From: Myxococcaceae bacterium
GTDB taxonomy: Bacteria; Myxococcota_A; Polyangia; Polyangiales; Ga0077539
Direction: 5' to 3'
Assembly: GCA_004297725.1 (NCBI GenBank)
Contig: SCUS01000071.1
Span: forward strand, 310,001 to 374,000
Length of the DNA stretch: 64,000 nt
Shown here: one piece after another, positions 25,221 to 34,668 of the stretch
Layout: each line of letters starts with the position of its first letter
Numbering within the stretch: the first letter of the stretch is position 1
Program-made: the position numbers and the translations under genes
Notes under the pieces: model-generated
Told to the model about the DNA's origin: nothing
The model's input: only the letters and a program-made list of their open reading frames with translations
The model's database searches: none

Positions 25221-26405
25221 TCAGTGGGTACATCCGCCGACGCCGCAGCCGAGGAAGCCTGCGGTGACGCAGTTGACCCGCTGCAGGGTTCCGCCGACGC
25301 AGAGCACCAGGGTGTTGCCCTCGCAGGTTCCGCCGGGCGGCGAGGAGGCCGGGTCGCACTCGGTGGCGGTGCCGCAGAACGAGTGGCCCCCGAGGGTGCG
25401 GCAGGTGCTGCCGGCGACGAGGAAGCTGCAGTCGTTGGAGTGAAGGCGCCCGCCGCGGCACTGCTGGATGCGCGTGCCGTCGCAGCGATCGGTGTCGCCG
25501 GTGCAGGCCGCGCCGAGGCCGACGCAGTTGTTGGCCGTCACGTCGCAGGTGGTGAGCGAGGTGTCGCAGTCGAGGGTGTGAACATACGCGCCGCCCACGC
25601 AGCGCTGCAGCCGGCCGTTGTAGCAGCGCGCGGGCGAGGCCTCGGAGCAGGCCGCGGTCTCCGCGGGCTGAGGGCGGCACCCGACGGCGCCCGCCGAGGA
25701 GAGGCACTCGGAGGTGCCGGTCACGTACTGGCACTCCTCGGAGATGATCAGCCCGTTGCGGCAGGTGGTGGCGGTCTCGTGACCCGGGGCGGGGGTGCGG
25801 CAGCCGATCACCGGGGAGGCGCAGGTGCCGCCCGGCGCGGGCTGGACCGCGATCTTGAGGTAGTCGAGGAGGAATCCCGTGCAGCCGCCGTTGGACGAGA
25901 GCGCCGCGCCCAGGATGCTGCACGGCCTCGAGGGGATGATCCCGCCCTGCCAGTAGCTCGGGCGGAACATCTGCTCCACCACCTGCTGCGGCGGCTCGTT
26001 GAAGCAGGTCGCGGTGCGCACCGCGAGCGCGAGCATCTGCGCCTGGGTGAAGCCGCAGAACGACCGCAGCGTGCGGCCCGCGTCGGGGCCCGTGTCGGTC
26101 ACCAGCACCAGGTCGGGGGCGGCGCCGTCGGGGCGCGCGCCCGCGTCGGCGGCGTCGTTGGGCACGACCTGCCGGTCGACCTGCACGACGTCTGGCAGCG
26201 GGCCGAAGTCCGTCGGAGGCGCGTCGACAGCGATCACGATGTCGAGCGTCTCGCCCGCGTCGGAGAGCATGATGGGGCCGAGGTCGGGGGTGTTGATCAC
26301 CAGGCCGACATCACCCGTGGCCGAGCCGGGGCGGGCGCCGTCCGAGCACCCGACGAGCATCCCGGCGATCGCGAAGCCCGCCAGCCATCCGTTGCGAACG
26401 ATCAT
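25221..26405 (-). CDS. Cys-rich lipoprotein
   Basis: This 394-residue protein has lipobox MLVGC (Cys20) and an Asp/Pro/Val tether of about 90 residues. A helical segment (CGFTQAQMLALAVRTATCFN) is followed by five or six short modules of the form C-x-G-x-R/L-x-x-C (for example CYNGRLQRCVGGAYVHTLDC and CDGTRIQQCRGG) that alternate with CR or CD pairs. Such modules occur in secreted proteins of this phylum and probably form small disulphide knots. It lies 27 bases upstream of the NGCE-repeat lipoprotein on the same strand. Function unknown. Confidence 0.78.
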   Translation of the reverse strand: MIVRNGWLAGFAIAGMLVGCSDGARPGSATGDVGLVINTPDLGPIMLSDAGETLDIVIAVDAPPTDFGPLPDVVQVDRQVVPNDAADAGARPDGAAPDLVLVTDTGPDAGRTLRSFCGFTQAQMLALAVRTATCFNEPPQQVVEQMFRPSYWQGGIIPSRPCSILGAALSSNGGCTGFLLDYLKIAVQPAPGGTCASPVIGCRTPAPGHETATTCRNGLIISEECQYVTGTSECLSSAGAVGCRPQPAETAACSEASPARCYNGRLQRCVGGAYVHTLDCDTSLTTCDVTANNCVGLGAACTGDTDRCDGTRIQQCRGGRLHSNDCSFLVAGSTCRTLGGHSFCGTATECDPASSPPGGTCEGNTLVLCVGGTLQRVNCVTAGFLGCGVGGCTH

Positions 26406-26487
26406 CCCGCCACTGTGGCAAGAGAGGCAGACGCGGCGCAAGCACTGCGGTCAGGCACACAAGGCCCTCCACGACCTCGCGCAGGGC

Positions 26488-28086
26488 TCATCCGCGCGGC
26501 GAGCGGGACCAGAGCCGTCGCAGCAGCGCACGGAACCAGGTCTCCGATCTCGGCGGCGGCGTGGGCGCCGAAGGGAGCGCGGCCGCCGCGGTGAGCCGTG
26601 GGAGCTCCAGCACGACCGGCGCCGCGTTGAACTCCGCGACCGCGGTGGCCAGCGCCGCGGGCACGACGATGCGCACCTCCGAGACGCGCCCGACGTCCTC
26701 CGGGGGCTCGGTCAGCGAGGGCGCTCCGGACCTCGGCTCGACGGGCGGACGCGGCACGATCGACGGCCTCGAGCGCTGGAGGGGGAAGGCCTGGGTCTGG
26801 AGGTCCGAGAGCGCCGAGGCGTTGGTGGCCTCCTTGCGGGGCGCGATGGAAGGCCGCTCCCTCGGGGGGAGGGGAGGGAGGGTGAGCGGCCGACGCTCCC
26901 TCACGATCGCAGGAGGCGGGCGGGTGGGGTGCGCGATGCGGGTGATGTCCTCCTCGTCCATGAGCCCGTCGCCGAGCGGCGACTGGAGGGGCCGCGCGGC
27001 GGGAGGGCCGAAGGTGGGCACCCGCGGAGGGCGGAGGTCCATCGCCGGCACGGGCGTCGGGGTCCTCGAGGCGCGCATCGGTCGGGAGGGCATCGGGTGG
27101 GACGAGCGCCGGGCCGCCTCGCGCTCGGCGACGAGCTTGTCGGCGGCGACGACGGACATGAACTGCCCGAGCTCGCGCTGGGTCGCGAGGTCGGCGCGGA
27201 AGGCGTCCTCGATCGCCTCGGCGAAGGCCGACGCGGTGTCGAAGCGCTCGGTGCGATCGTAGGCGAGCGCGCGTCGGCAGATGGCGTCGAGCGCCTCGGG
27301 CACCTGCGGGGCCACGTCGCGCAGCGGGCGGTAGCCCTCGTCGGCGAGGCGCGAGAGCGGCGCCCCTTCTCGCGAGGGGAAGCAGCGCCGCAGGGCGATG
27401 GTCTCCCAGAGCGTGACGCCCATGGAGAAGATGTCCGCGCGGCGGTCGACGGCGCGGCCGCGGATCTGCTCCGGCGCCATGAAGGGCAGCTTGCCCTTGA
27501 GCACGCCGACGCTGGTGACGCCGATGCGGCCCGCGGCGCGGGCGATGCCGAAGTCCACGAGGCGCGCGGCGCCGTCGACGCCGATGAGGATGTTGTGCGG
27601 CGTGGCGTCGCGGTGGATCAACCCCAGGGACTCGCCGTCGGGGCCTCGCAGCTCGTGCGCCGCGTCGAGGCCCGCGAGCGCGTCGAGCACCACCCGCAGG
27701 GCGATGCCGAGGGGCACCGCGCGGCGCAGCGCCGTGGCGGCGCACTGCACGGCGTGGAGGGTGTCGCCCTCGACGTAGTCCATCACCATGTAGAGCTGCG
27801 GGCCCTCGGCCCCGACGTCGATGATCGCGGTGGCGTTGGGGTGGTGCAGCCTCGCCGCCACACGCGCCTCGTCGAGGAACATCTCCACGAAGTCCTGATC
27901 CGCGCAGAGGCTGCGGTGCAGGAGCTTCACCGCCGCGAGGCGCTCGAAGCCGGCGCTCCCGAAGCCGCGCGCGAGGTAGACGCTGGCCATGCCTCCGCGG
28001 CCGAGCTCGGCGAGCAGCTCGTGGCGACCCACGCGCCTCGGCGGAGCGATCGAAGAGGAATTACGCGCTGAAGGGAGAGCAACCAT
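26488..28086 (-). CDS. soluble Ser/Thr protein kinase with divergent catalytic loop
   Basis: This 532-residue protein carries an N-terminal kinase domain: GRGGMASVY at about 29-37, K54, HRDATPHN at 158-165, DFG at 178-180 and APE near 204. The catalytic Asp is present, but the usual Lys two residues later is replaced (A-T-P instead of L-K-P), a variation common in myxobacterial kinases. About 230 residues of Pro/Arg-rich linker follow, with no membrane helix. AGAGGTGAT precedes the ATG. The first upstream gene on the same strand is 200 bases away, so it likely has its own promoter. Confidence 0.9.
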   Translation of the reverse strand: MVALPSARNSSSIAPPRRVGRHELLAELGRGGMASVYLARGFGSAGFERLAAVKLLHRSLCADQDFVEMFLDEARVAARLHHPNATAIIDVGAEGPQLYMVMDYVEGDTLHAVQCAATALRRAVPLGIALRVVLDALAGLDAAHELRGPDGESLGLIHRDATPHNILIGVDGAARLVDFGIARAAGRIGVTSVGVLKGKLPFMAPEQIRGRAVDRRADIFSMGVTLWETIALRRCFPSREGAPLSRLADEGYRPLRDVAPQVPEALDAICRRALAYDRTERFDTASAFAEAIEDAFRADLATQRELGQFMSVVAADKLVAEREAARRSSHPMPSRPMRASRTPTPVPAMDLRPPRVPTFGPPAARPLQSPLGDGLMDEEDITRIAHPTRPPPAIVRERRPLTLPPLPPRERPSIAPRKEATNASALSDLQTQAFPLQRSRPSIVPRPPVEPRSGAPSLTEPPEDVGRVSEVRIVVPAALATAVAEFNAAPVVLELPRLTAAAALPSAPTPPPRSETWFRALLRRLWSRSPRG

Positions 28087-28287
28087 AGCGGGATCACCTC
28101 TGAAAGCGGGACCAGCGGACTTGCCCTGGGCCGCGCATCGCTGCGCGGGCACGAGGCCGGAGCACGACCATCATGCAGCCGGGAAAGTTTACCGATCAAT
28201 GTATGAATACGGCGCCGCCGGAGGGAGAGGCGGGCGGATGTGCCGAGCGGGGAGGCCGTGTGCCGCGGATGCCGACATCGCGCAGGC

Positions 28288-31161
28288 TCACTCCTCGACG
28301 GCGTCTCCGGCGGGCGTCACCGGGTCGCGGTCGTCGCCCACGACCTGACCCTGATCGTCGAAGTGGCCCGCGGCGAGCACCGAGGCCGCGGGGCCGAGCA
28401 GCACGCGCCCCCGGGCTCCCGCCACGCGCTCGTCGAACACCACGTAGCCCGGCAGCAGGTCGGGCAGGGAGTGCGAGCGCAGCACCGCGGTCGGCGAGCG
28501 GCCGGAGATCACCAGCACCGCGCGCTCGGGCCGGTCGGGGTCGGGCGCCGCGAAGACCACGCCCGCGTCGACGCCCTCGAAGCGACGGGCGCCGACGGTG
28601 ATGGCGTCCGCGCCGAGGCCGACGGGGAGTCTCCCGGCGATGCGGGCGAGCAGCCGGTGGTCGCGCGGCGTCCCGATGAGCACCAGGGTGCGGCCCTCGC
28701 CCATGGCCTCGGTGTAGCTGTCGTCGCGGACGATCTCGTACCGCAGCGGCATGCCCGGGCGACGCGACCACACCCTGGCGGCGCGCTCGTAGAGGGGCAG
28801 CGCCCGGGCGTCGCCGGTGCCCACGACGAAGAGCATCGGGGTGTCGAAGAGCTCGCGGATGGGCCCGCCGGCGGAGAGGGAGACCCGTCGGCCGAGGGAC
28901 CAGTGACCGCCCACGCGACGGAGCGAGCTGGGGCACCCCAGCGGGAGCTCCACCCGGTCGCCGTCGATGTCGAGCCGCAGCGCCGTCGTCCCCGCGCGAA
29001 CCAGCGCGGCGGGCGGATCGAGGGTCATCGCCCCGACGCCCTCGGTGCGCACCCGCCCGGTGCCGTCGGGCGAGACCGCGGCGTCGACCTCGCCCCAGCG
29101 GGCGGTGCGCGCGAGGCGGGAGCCGTCGGTCGTGCCGGGGGCGAGGAGCGCGTCGAGGGTGATCCACGCGCTGCGGTTCCATCGCAGCTCCGGGGTGCGG
29201 AAGCGCACCCGCCGGGGCGCCGGGTCGCGCTGGTAGCGGAGGAAGTGCGGAACGATCCGGCCGTCGGCGTAGGTCTGCGACCAGACGTTGTGACCCAGCG
29301 GCGGCCACTCGACCTGGGCGTCGTAGCCGAGCGCCTGGTAGCGATCGACCAGCACCTGGGAGTTGGAGAGCGGCCGGTCGAGCGTGCCGTGCACCAGGTA
29401 CATCGGGAGGTGCAGCCCGTTCTCGGCGTAGCTCGCGTTGGAGCGCAGCTCCATCAGGAACACCTCCCACGGGCGCCGCACGGTGCGCGTGTCGGTGCGC
29501 ACGAAATAGCTGTGATACCCGCAGAGCGGAGCGATCGCGGCGAAGCGGTCGGGGTGATGGAAGGCCACCCCCGCCGCCCCGATGCCGCCCATGGAGAGCC
29601 CCGTCAGGTAGATGCGGTCGGGGTCGATGGCGTAGCTGGCGGCGACGGCGTCGATCGCGGCCATGACGTCCACCTCGCCCTGCTGCCGGTAGCCCGAGTC
29701 GCCGTAACCGTAGGGTGCCAGCAGCATCGCGCCGGTGTCGGGCATCGGCGGGAGGTGCCGCTCGGCGCGCGTGCGGTCCTCGCTCTCGTCGTAGTGGCCG
29801 ACGAGCACCGGGAGCATCCGGTGGGCGCTGCCATGGAGGCCGTGCAGGCCGACCACGAGGGCGATGCGCTCGGAGGCGGGGTAGCGCGGAGGGACGTAGA
29901 GGGAGAACTCCTGGAGGGTTCCGTCGAGGGGGGAGCGCCACGCGCGGCGCAGCGCCCCGGTGCGGCCGACGTAGGGGTCGCGGCCCTCGCGCACCGGGCC
30001 CAGCAGCGAGCCCAGCGTCGCGGCCTCCTCGCGGAGGTGGGCGAGGTCGGGGTCGCCCGCGGAGACCAGGCGAGCGAGCCGCTGCGCCGTGGCCTCGACG
30101 GAGAAGATCGCGCCGGCCGGGAGCGCCGCGGTCTCGCGCACCGCCGGCAGCGGCCACGGCGAGGGCAGCGCCCCGTAGGAGGGGTCGAGCGGGGAGAGCA
30201 CGGCGTGGGCGTCGAGCAGGGCCGAGCGCACCGCGGGGTCGACGAAGACGCGGGCCGTGCGGACGGCGCTGCCCACGCGCAGCGACACCACGCGAGAGCC
30301 CGCGGGGGGGAGCATGATCGCGGCGTCGAGGGGCTCCGCCGAGGGGCGGGCGAGGGAGAGCGTCGCGTCGACCGGGGCGACGTCCGGGGCGCTCAGCGAG
30401 AGGGCGCGGCTGCGCGTCGCAGGCACGGCGGTGCCGCCCGGGAAGGAGACGGACACGTCGACGCGCGTGCCGTCGGCGGTCGGGGTGCGCGCGAAGGTGG
30501 CGCGGAGGCTGCGCTCGGCCAGGGCCTCGCAGTCGGGCTCGGCGACCGAGGGGAGCGAGAGGGCGACCGCCGGGTCGGGGCGGAAGTCAGGCCCCGTGAG
30601 GCGCACGAAGAGGTCGAGGTCGGCGCGGGCGACGACCGTGAAGGCCAGCGTGTGGGCGCCCGGCGAGAGCGGCACCCGGACCATGTCGTCGTCCTCGCGC
30701 GACCGCCTCGGCAGCGCGCGGCGGTACACCTCGCGCCCGTCGACGTGCACGGCGACGGCGTCGTCGCTCCCTACGAAGAGCCAGCGATCGCCCGCGGCGG
30801 AGACCTCCAGGCGGATGGACGCGTGCGCCGAGCGAGGCCCGCGGCCGCCGACGACGCGACCGAGGTCGAGGGAGGCGTCGGCGCTCGAAGCGCTCCGCCA
30901 GCCCGGGGCGTCGAGGGAGGGGATCGTCGCCACCGCGCGGTCGAGGGCGAGGCCCAGCGAGGCGCGGAGCGTCGGTCGGGCGGCGATGGGCCCGACGCGC
31001 GCGCCGCCGCGGACCAGGAAGGTCGAGAGCGCGCCATCGACGCCCGGCACCACGCGGCACTGCGCGAAGCTCGACGATGGGAGGCCCAGCGTCACGGCCG
31101 CGAAGGAGGTGAGGATTCCGGGCCGCGCGTAGCGGATCATGTTCAGCAGAGAGCCAGCCAC
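28288..31161 (-). CDS. large secreted alpha/beta hydrolase
   Basis: This is a 957-residue product with a signal peptide (SFAAVTLGLPSSSFAQC). The N-terminal 350 residues are strand-rich, with a PA14-like sequence RLEVSAAGDRWLFVGSDD. The central hydrolase has the oxyanion segment GLHGLHGSAHRMLP, the nucleophile elbow GLSMGG near residue 523, an acid strand YLVHGTLDRPLS and histidine LGHNVWS, resembling prolyl-oligopeptidase or PHB-depolymerase-type esterases. A further 250-residue domain follows. GTG 31161 has GAGG upstream; ATG 31140 is an alternative. Substrate unknown. Confidence 0.82.
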   Translation of the reverse strand: MAGSLLNMIRYARPGILTSFAAVTLGLPSSSFAQCRVVPGVDGALSTFLVRGGARVGPIAARPTLRASLGLALDRAVATIPSLDAPGWRSASSADASLDLGRVVGGRGPRSAHASIRLEVSAAGDRWLFVGSDDAVAVHVDGREVYRRALPRRSREDDDMVRVPLSPGAHTLAFTVVARADLDLFVRLTGPDFRPDPAVALSLPSVAEPDCEALAERSLRATFARTPTADGTRVDVSVSFPGGTAVPATRSRALSLSAPDVAPVDATLSLARPSAEPLDAAIMLPPAGSRVVSLRVGSAVRTARVFVDPAVRSALLDAHAVLSPLDPSYGALPSPWPLPAVRETAALPAGAIFSVEATAQRLARLVSAGDPDLAHLREEAATLGSLLGPVREGRDPYVGRTGALRRAWRSPLDGTLQEFSLYVPPRYPASERIALVVGLHGLHGSAHRMLPVLVGHYDESEDRTRAERHLPPMPDTGAMLLAPYGYGDSGYRQQGEVDVMAAIDAVAASYAIDPDRIYLTGLSMGGIGAAGVAFHHPDRFAAIAPLCGYHSYFVRTDTRTVRRPWEVFLMELRSNASYAENGLHLPMYLVHGTLDRPLSNSQVLVDRYQALGYDAQVEWPPLGHNVWSQTYADGRIVPHFLRYQRDPAPRRVRFRTPELRWNRSAWITLDALLAPGTTDGSRLARTARWGEVDAAVSPDGTGRVRTEGVGAMTLDPPAALVRAGTTALRLDIDGDRVELPLGCPSSLRRVGGHWSLGRRVSLSAGGPIRELFDTPMLFVVGTGDARALPLYERAARVWSRRPGMPLRYEIVRDDSYTEAMGEGRTLVLIGTPRDHRLLARIAGRLPVGLGADAITVGARRFEGVDAGVVFAAPDPDRPERAVLVISGRSPTAVLRSHSLPDLLPGYVVFDERVAGARGRVLLGPAASVLAAGHFDDQGQVVGDDRDPVTPAGDAVEE

Positions 31162-31288
31162 CGCCTCGCTTTACCCTTCCCCGGGGATTGGCGCATAGTC
31201 CCGTGCGCCCGGTGCGGGAGTCGCGATGATCGCCGCTGATCGTCGCACCGAACGCGCCATCCATCAGCTCCCAGCAGGAGGGGAGTCC

Positions 31289-33679
31289 ATGCGCCATCTA
31301 CGGATCGCCAGTCTAGGTTGTGTGCTCGTCGCCCTCACGGTGATCGGCTGTGGTCGCTCAGAGCTCGACGGGGACTACGACCCGGACTCGGCCTTCCGAC
31401 CGGACGCTCCGGCGGTCGATGCACCGTCCGTCGACGTTCCGGACGGTGGTCCGCTGCCCGACGGCGACCAGCCCGACGTGCCCTTCGTCGACGTGCCCTT
31501 CAACGACGTCCCCGAGTTCGACGTCCCCGGCTTCGACGTCCCCGAGTTCGACGTGCCCGGCTTCGACGTGCCGCCGATCGACATCCCCGGCTTCGACGTG
31601 CCGCCGATCGACATCCCGATGACCTGCAGCGCGCCGCTCTCGCTCTGCAACGGGCGCTGCCTCGACCTCCTCGCCGACCCCAACAACTGCGGCTCCTGCG
31701 GCCGTAGCTGCGGCGGCGGGCGCTGCGCCATGGGCATGTGCCTCCCGACCTGCCCGATGCCCTTCACCGACTGCGCGGGCGCCTGCGTCAACCTCACCGA
31801 AGACCGCTTCAACTGCGGCGGCTGCGGCATCGCCTGCTCCTCCAGCGACAGCTGCATCGGCGGCGCGTGCCGGGCCGTCTGCCCGCCGGGCCAGACCCTC
31901 TGCGGCCGCACCTGCGTCGACATCCGCAGCGACCGCGCCAACTGCGGCGGCTGCGGCGTCGCCTGCCGCGCGGACTCGGTCTGCACCTCGGGCACCTGCT
32001 CGTCGCTCTGCGACGAGGGGCAGCTCAACTGCTCGGGCCGCTGCGTCAGCCCGCAGAGCGACCCCGCCAACTGCGGCGGCTGCGGCGTGGCGTGCACCGC
32101 CGGCTCGACCTGCGTCGCGGGTCGCTGCTCGACCTCGTGCCCCGCGCCCAACGTCCTCTGCGGCGACCGCTGCGTGAACCTCCAGAACGACCCCAGCGCC
32201 TGCGGCCGCTGCGGCAATGTCTGCCCGGCGGGCGCGGCCTGCGGCCTCGGCACCTGCACGCTCATCTGCCCGACGCCGCTCGCGCGCTGCGGCGGCACCT
32301 GCGTCATCCCCCTCAACGACCCGAACAACTGCGGCTCCTGCGGCAACGTCTGCCCGGCCGGGACGCTCTGCTCCTTCGGGAGCTGCCAGGCGCGCTGCAA
32401 CGCGCCGCTCGTCCAGTGCAACGGCGGCTGCACGGACTACCGCATCGACCCGTCCAACTGCGGCTCCTGCGGCAACCGCTGCGGGTCGGGCCAGATCTGC
32501 CTCCTCGGCCGCTGCGGGGCCCCTCCGGGCTGCATGCCCCCGCGCACCATCTGCAGCACGGGCTGCACCGACATCATCAACGACCCGCGCAACTGCGGCG
32601 CCTGCGGGCGTCGCTGCGCCGCCGGTGAGATGTGCGCCGGAGGCACCTGCATGGGCACCGCCTGCGCGGCGCCGCAGATCTCCTGCAACGGCGCCTGCGT
32701 CAACCCGACCAACGACGCCAGCAACTGCGGCCGCTGCGGCAACGCCTGCCCGACGGGCTCGACCTGCGTCGCCGGCGCCTGCACCTCGCGCTGCATGGCG
32801 CCTCAGCTCGAGTGCGGCTCCGGCTGCACCGACCCGCTGACCGACCCGTCCAACTGCGGCGGCTGCGGCAACGCCTGCGCGGGCAGCGCGGTGTGCATCA
32901 ACGGCGTGTGCGGCTCGCCCTGCCCGCCGCCCCGCTCGACCTGCTCGGGCCGGTGCGTCGACACCCAGAGCGACCCCAACAACTGCGGCCGCTGCGGCAA
33001 CGCGTGCGCCATGGGCGCGACCTGCACCGCGGGCGTCTGCCAGACCGTGATGACCTGCACCGCGCCGCGCACCTCGTGCGGAACCAACTGCGTCGACCTG
33101 CAGACCGACCCGCGCAACTGCGGCGGCTGCGGCACCGCCTGCCCGGCGGGCACCCCCTGCGTGGGCGGCCGCTGCGCGTGCCCGGGCTCGACCGTGCTCT
33201 GCAGCGGGTTCTGCGTGGACATCAACAGCTCGCCGCTCGACTGCGGCGGCTGCGGCAACGCGTGCCCCGCCACGCAGGCCTGCGTGGGCGGCCGGTGCGC
33301 CTGCTCGGCGCCGCTCTCGAGCTGCGGCGGCCGGTGCATCAACACCAACAACGACCCGTCCAACTGCGGCGCCTGCGGCCGCACCTGCCCGGCGACCTTC
33401 GCCTGCCGCGGCGGCGCCTGCGCCTGCAACGCCCCGCTCTCGGCGTGCGGCGGCCGGTGCATCAACACCAACAACGACGCGGCCAACTGCGGCTCCTGCG
33501 GCAACGCGTGCCCCGCCACGCAGAGCTGCATCGGCGGCCGGTGCAGCTGCCCCCCGCAGAACTCCCTCTGCGGCGGCCGGTGCACCAACACCAACTTCGA
33601 TCCCAACAACTGCGGCGGCTGCAACGTCCGCTGCGGCGCCCGGCAGTTCTGCGTCTTCGGGGCCTGCCGGGGCCTCTGA
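31289..33679 (+). CDS. Cys-rich repeat lipoprotein (16 short NCG-x-CG repeats)
   Basis: This 796-residue product has signal peptide and lipobox VIGC (Cys21). An acidic linker with tandem FDVP motifs (about residues 65-110) leads to 16 repeats of about 43 residues, each with the core D-P-x-N-C-G-x-C-G-x-x-C-x-x-G-x-x-C and C-G-G-x-C-V-N between cores. The last repeat ends the protein. The Cys count and spacing suggest a long chain of disulphide-bonded modules at the cell surface. AGGAGGGGAG lies upstream of the ATG. The repeat differs from the NGCE repeat of the lipoproteins at 23058 and 55040, although one or two units of this type are embedded in each. Confidence 0.85.
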   Translation: MRHLRIASLGCVLVALTVIGCGRSELDGDYDPDSAFRPDAPAVDAPSVDVPDGGPLPDGDQPDVPFVDVPFNDVPEFDVPGFDVPEFDVPGFDVPPIDIPGFDVPPIDIPMTCSAPLSLCNGRCLDLLADPNNCGSCGRSCGGGRCAMGMCLPTCPMPFTDCAGACVNLTEDRFNCGGCGIACSSSDSCIGGACRAVCPPGQTLCGRTCVDIRSDRANCGGCGVACRADSVCTSGTCSSLCDEGQLNCSGRCVSPQSDPANCGGCGVACTAGSTCVAGRCSTSCPAPNVLCGDRCVNLQNDPSACGRCGNVCPAGAACGLGTCTLICPTPLARCGGTCVIPLNDPNNCGSCGNVCPAGTLCSFGSCQARCNAPLVQCNGGCTDYRIDPSNCGSCGNRCGSGQICLLGRCGAPPGCMPPRTICSTGCTDIINDPRNCGACGRRCAAGEMCAGGTCMGTACAAPQISCNGACVNPTNDASNCGRCGNACPTGSTCVAGACTSRCMAPQLECGSGCTDPLTDPSNCGGCGNACAGSAVCINGVCGSPCPPPRSTCSGRCVDTQSDPNNCGRCGNACAMGATCTAGVCQTVMTCTAPRTSCGTNCVDLQTDPRNCGGCGTACPAGTPCVGGRCACPGSTVLCSGFCVDINSSPLDCGGCGNACPATQACVGGRCACSAPLSSCGGRCINTNNDPSNCGACGRTCPATFACRGGACACNAPLSACGGRCINTNNDAANCGSCGNACPATQSCIGGRCSCPPQNSLCGGRCTNTNFDPNNCGGCNVRCGARQFCVFGACRGL
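31480..31619 (+). repeat. tandem repeats encoding FDVP units
   Basis: Short repeats of about 15 bp (ttcgacgtccccgag and variants) end in a 30-bp unit duplicated head to tail (31560-31589 and 31590-31619, differing only at the last base). All encode Asp-Val-Pro or Asp-Ile-Pro units of the lipoprotein tether. Confidence 0.8.
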
Positions 33680-33685
33680 TCGGCG

Positions 33686-34618
33686 ATGGGTCCGCGCCGA
33701 CGACGCGCGCGGATCAGCGCCCCGACGCTCGTCGCCCTCGCGATGGGCGTCGGTCTGATCGTCCTCTCCCGCCTCCTCGCCAGCGCCCAGTCCCCGCCCC
33801 GCCCCGGCTCGCTTCGCACCGTCCTCTGGGACTTCCCCCAGACGCCGGTGGGCCCGATGCGCGCCGTCGTGATGCTGCCCACGGGGGCCCCGCAGGGGGC
33901 CCGGCTCCCGCTGCTCCTCGCGCTCCACGGCTGGGGCGAGACGCTGCGAGGCGTCGAGCGGGGGGCCTTCGGCTGGTCGCGCGACTACGAGCTGGGCGCC
34001 TCCGACCGCGAGCTGCGCATGCGCTCGCTGCGCCGCGAGGCCTTCCTCGGGCACGTCGACGAGGGCCGCTTCCAGCAGCTTCGGCGCGACCTCGCGGCGC
34101 GCCCCTATCGAGGCGTGGTGGTCGTCGCGCCCTTCACCCCGGACGTCCTCGGCGCCGACGCGGGGACGCTACAGTCCGGCTTCGACCGCTGGGTGGTGGA
34201 GACCCTCGTGCCCCGCGCCCGCCGGGAGCTCCCGGTGCTCGCCGACCGCGCCGCCACCGGCATCGACGGCGTCTCGCTCGGCGGCCTGCACTCCCTGGAG
34301 ATCGGCCTCGCGCACCCGGAGGTCTTCGGCGTGGTGGGGGCGCTACAGCCTGCGGTGCGCGGCCGCATCGACCGGGTGCTCTCCCGCTACGTCCCCTCTC
34401 CGTCGCGGCCGCCGCAGCGGGTGCGGCTGGTGACCTCCCGGGGCGACGTGTACCGCCGCGACGTCTCGGCCCTCGACGCGGCCATGCGCGCCCGCGGCAT
34501 CGCCCACGACCTGCGCGTCGTCGCCGGCCCGCACGACTACGTCTTCAACCGGGGGCCGGGCGGGGTCGAGATGCTTCTCTTCCACGACCGCGCGCTGCGG
34601 GGGATGCCCGCGGAGTAG
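33686..34618 (+). CDS. alpha/beta hydrolase, putative secreted esterase
   Basis: This 310-residue protein starts with a basic stretch (PRRRRARIS) and a hydrophobic helix (LVALAMGVGLIVLSRLLAS) that may act as signal peptide or anchor. The hydrolase core shows LLALHGWGET (oxyanion), GIDGVSLGG (nucleophile Ser in G-x-S-x-G) and a late GPHDYVFN with the catalytic His. It resembles the esterase D/feruloyl esterase class. It starts 6 bases after the Cys-rich lipoprotein stop, so the two are probably co-transcribed. Substrate unknown. Confidence 0.8.
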   Translation: MGPRRRRARISAPTLVALAMGVGLIVLSRLLASAQSPPRPGSLRTVLWDFPQTPVGPMRAVVMLPTGAPQGARLPLLLALHGWGETLRGVERGAFGWSRDYELGASDRELRMRSLRREAFLGHVDEGRFQQLRRDLAARPYRGVVVVAPFTPDVLGADAGTLQSGFDRWVVETLVPRARRELPVLADRAATGIDGVSLGGLHSLEIGLAHPEVFGVVGALQPAVRGRIDRVLSRYVPSPSRPPQRVRLVTSRGDVYRRDVSALDAAMRARGIAHDLRVVAGPHDYVFNRGPGGVEMLLFHDRALRGMPAE

Positions 34619-34668
34619 CCCGTCGCGGCGTCGTCCAGAACCCACAGCCCGACGATCAGGAGAACACG

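Noticed and set aside
28184-28199. TTACCGATCAATGTAT as an eighth palindrome site
   Set aside because: The left arm is perfect but only three of five right-arm bases match, and it is intergenic, unlike the others.
31289-33679. CRISPR-like periodicity in the Cys-rich gene
   Set aside because: The period comes from protein repeats in one continuous reading frame; there are no identical repeats with unique spacers.
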